From assembly GCA_021825225.1 (NCBI GenBank), contig JAKAIH010000224.1:1-5358 (forward strand): 5,358 nt of DNA. The letters are read 5' to 3'. The stretch is from Pseudomonadota bacterium (GTDB lineage Bacteria > Pseudomonadota > Gammaproteobacteria > Burkholderiales > SG8-39). Numbering within the stretch: the first letter of the stretch is position 1; each line of letters starts with the position of its first letter. Below the pieces are notes generated by a model that was not told the DNA's origin, ran no database searches, and saw only the letters and a list, made by a program, of their open reading frames with translations. Below, one piece after another: positions 5,292-5,358 of this stretch. Position numbers and translations under genes: made by a program.

Positions 5292-5306
5292 GCATGCGAA
5301 TGCTAT
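5285..5306. repeat. Perfect inverted repeat ATAGCAT-N8-ATGCTAT
   Basis: Two perfect 7-bp arms at 5285-5291 and 5300-5306 surround 8 nt. The left arm contains the proposed -10 hexamer of site C, and the repeat covers the proposed transcription start, so it could be a repressor site or an RNA hairpin at the very 5' end of the transcript. Confidence 0.45.
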
Positions 5307-5358
5307 ACGGATATTGTTCAGCCCGGCGCCGACGGCACTGCCCCTGCCTCGCAGCCTG

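Noticed and set aside
5285..5306. OxyR site, because of the ATAG and CTAT ends
   Set aside because: The OxyR consensus needs four spaced ATAG-type elements at fixed distances, and the spacing here does not fit.

Overview
The window looks like chromosomal DNA from a GC-rich proteobacterium. A betaproteobacterium is the likeliest source, judged from the gene families, the GC-rich third codon positions and the gene mix; this is an inference and no taxonomic marker is present. I see no rRNA, tRNA, CRISPR array, transposase or phage structural gene. Everything appears to be host stress and envelope housekeeping.

Layout: (1) 2-586, plus strand, a two-helix DUF1003 membrane protein. (2) 587-716, a convergent gap with one GC hairpin. 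(3) 717-2963, minus strand, a probable two-gene operon. Its first gene is a hybrid peroxiredoxin-glutaredoxin (2211-2963). Its second, 54 bp downstream, is a pyridine nucleotide-disulfide oxidoreductase of the dihydrolipoyl dehydrogenase type (717-2156). (4) 2964-3268, a 305-bp divergent intergenic region. (5) 3269-3676, plus, a LapA/DUF1049 membrane protein. (6) 3841-4035, plus, an unrecognised 64-residue acidic protein, followed by a hairpin that may be a terminator. (7) 4139-4360, plus, a 73-residue secreted or membrane Gly/Met/Trp-rich peptide. (8) 4463-5180, plus, two overlapping genes: a YqjE-like (phage holin superfamily III-like) membrane protein and a two-helix protein in the position of YqjK. 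(9) 5181-5358, an intergenic end that holds a promoter-like region for a gene beyond the window.

How the genes work together: the hybrid peroxidase should reduce peroxides, with its glutaredoxin domain passing electrons from glutathione. The adjacent flavoprotein, which carries an Arg where NADH-specific lipoamide dehydrogenases carry Glu, is a plausible NADPH-dependent disulfide reductase in the same pathway. The remaining genes are small membrane or orphan proteins of the kind often found in envelope-stress and stationary-phase sets.

The most interesting signal is not a gene. A 16-bp imperfect palindrome with the geometry of a CRP/FNR site but altered half-sites (TGTRYG-N4-CGCACA, then GA) occurs three times, always between genes. 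Each copy points towards the next gene, and each is followed 21-22 nt later by a -10-like hexamer. A degenerate fourth copy precedes the 73-residue peptide gene. This suggests that the peroxidase operon, the 64-residue orphan and the gene beyond the right edge belong to one regulon.
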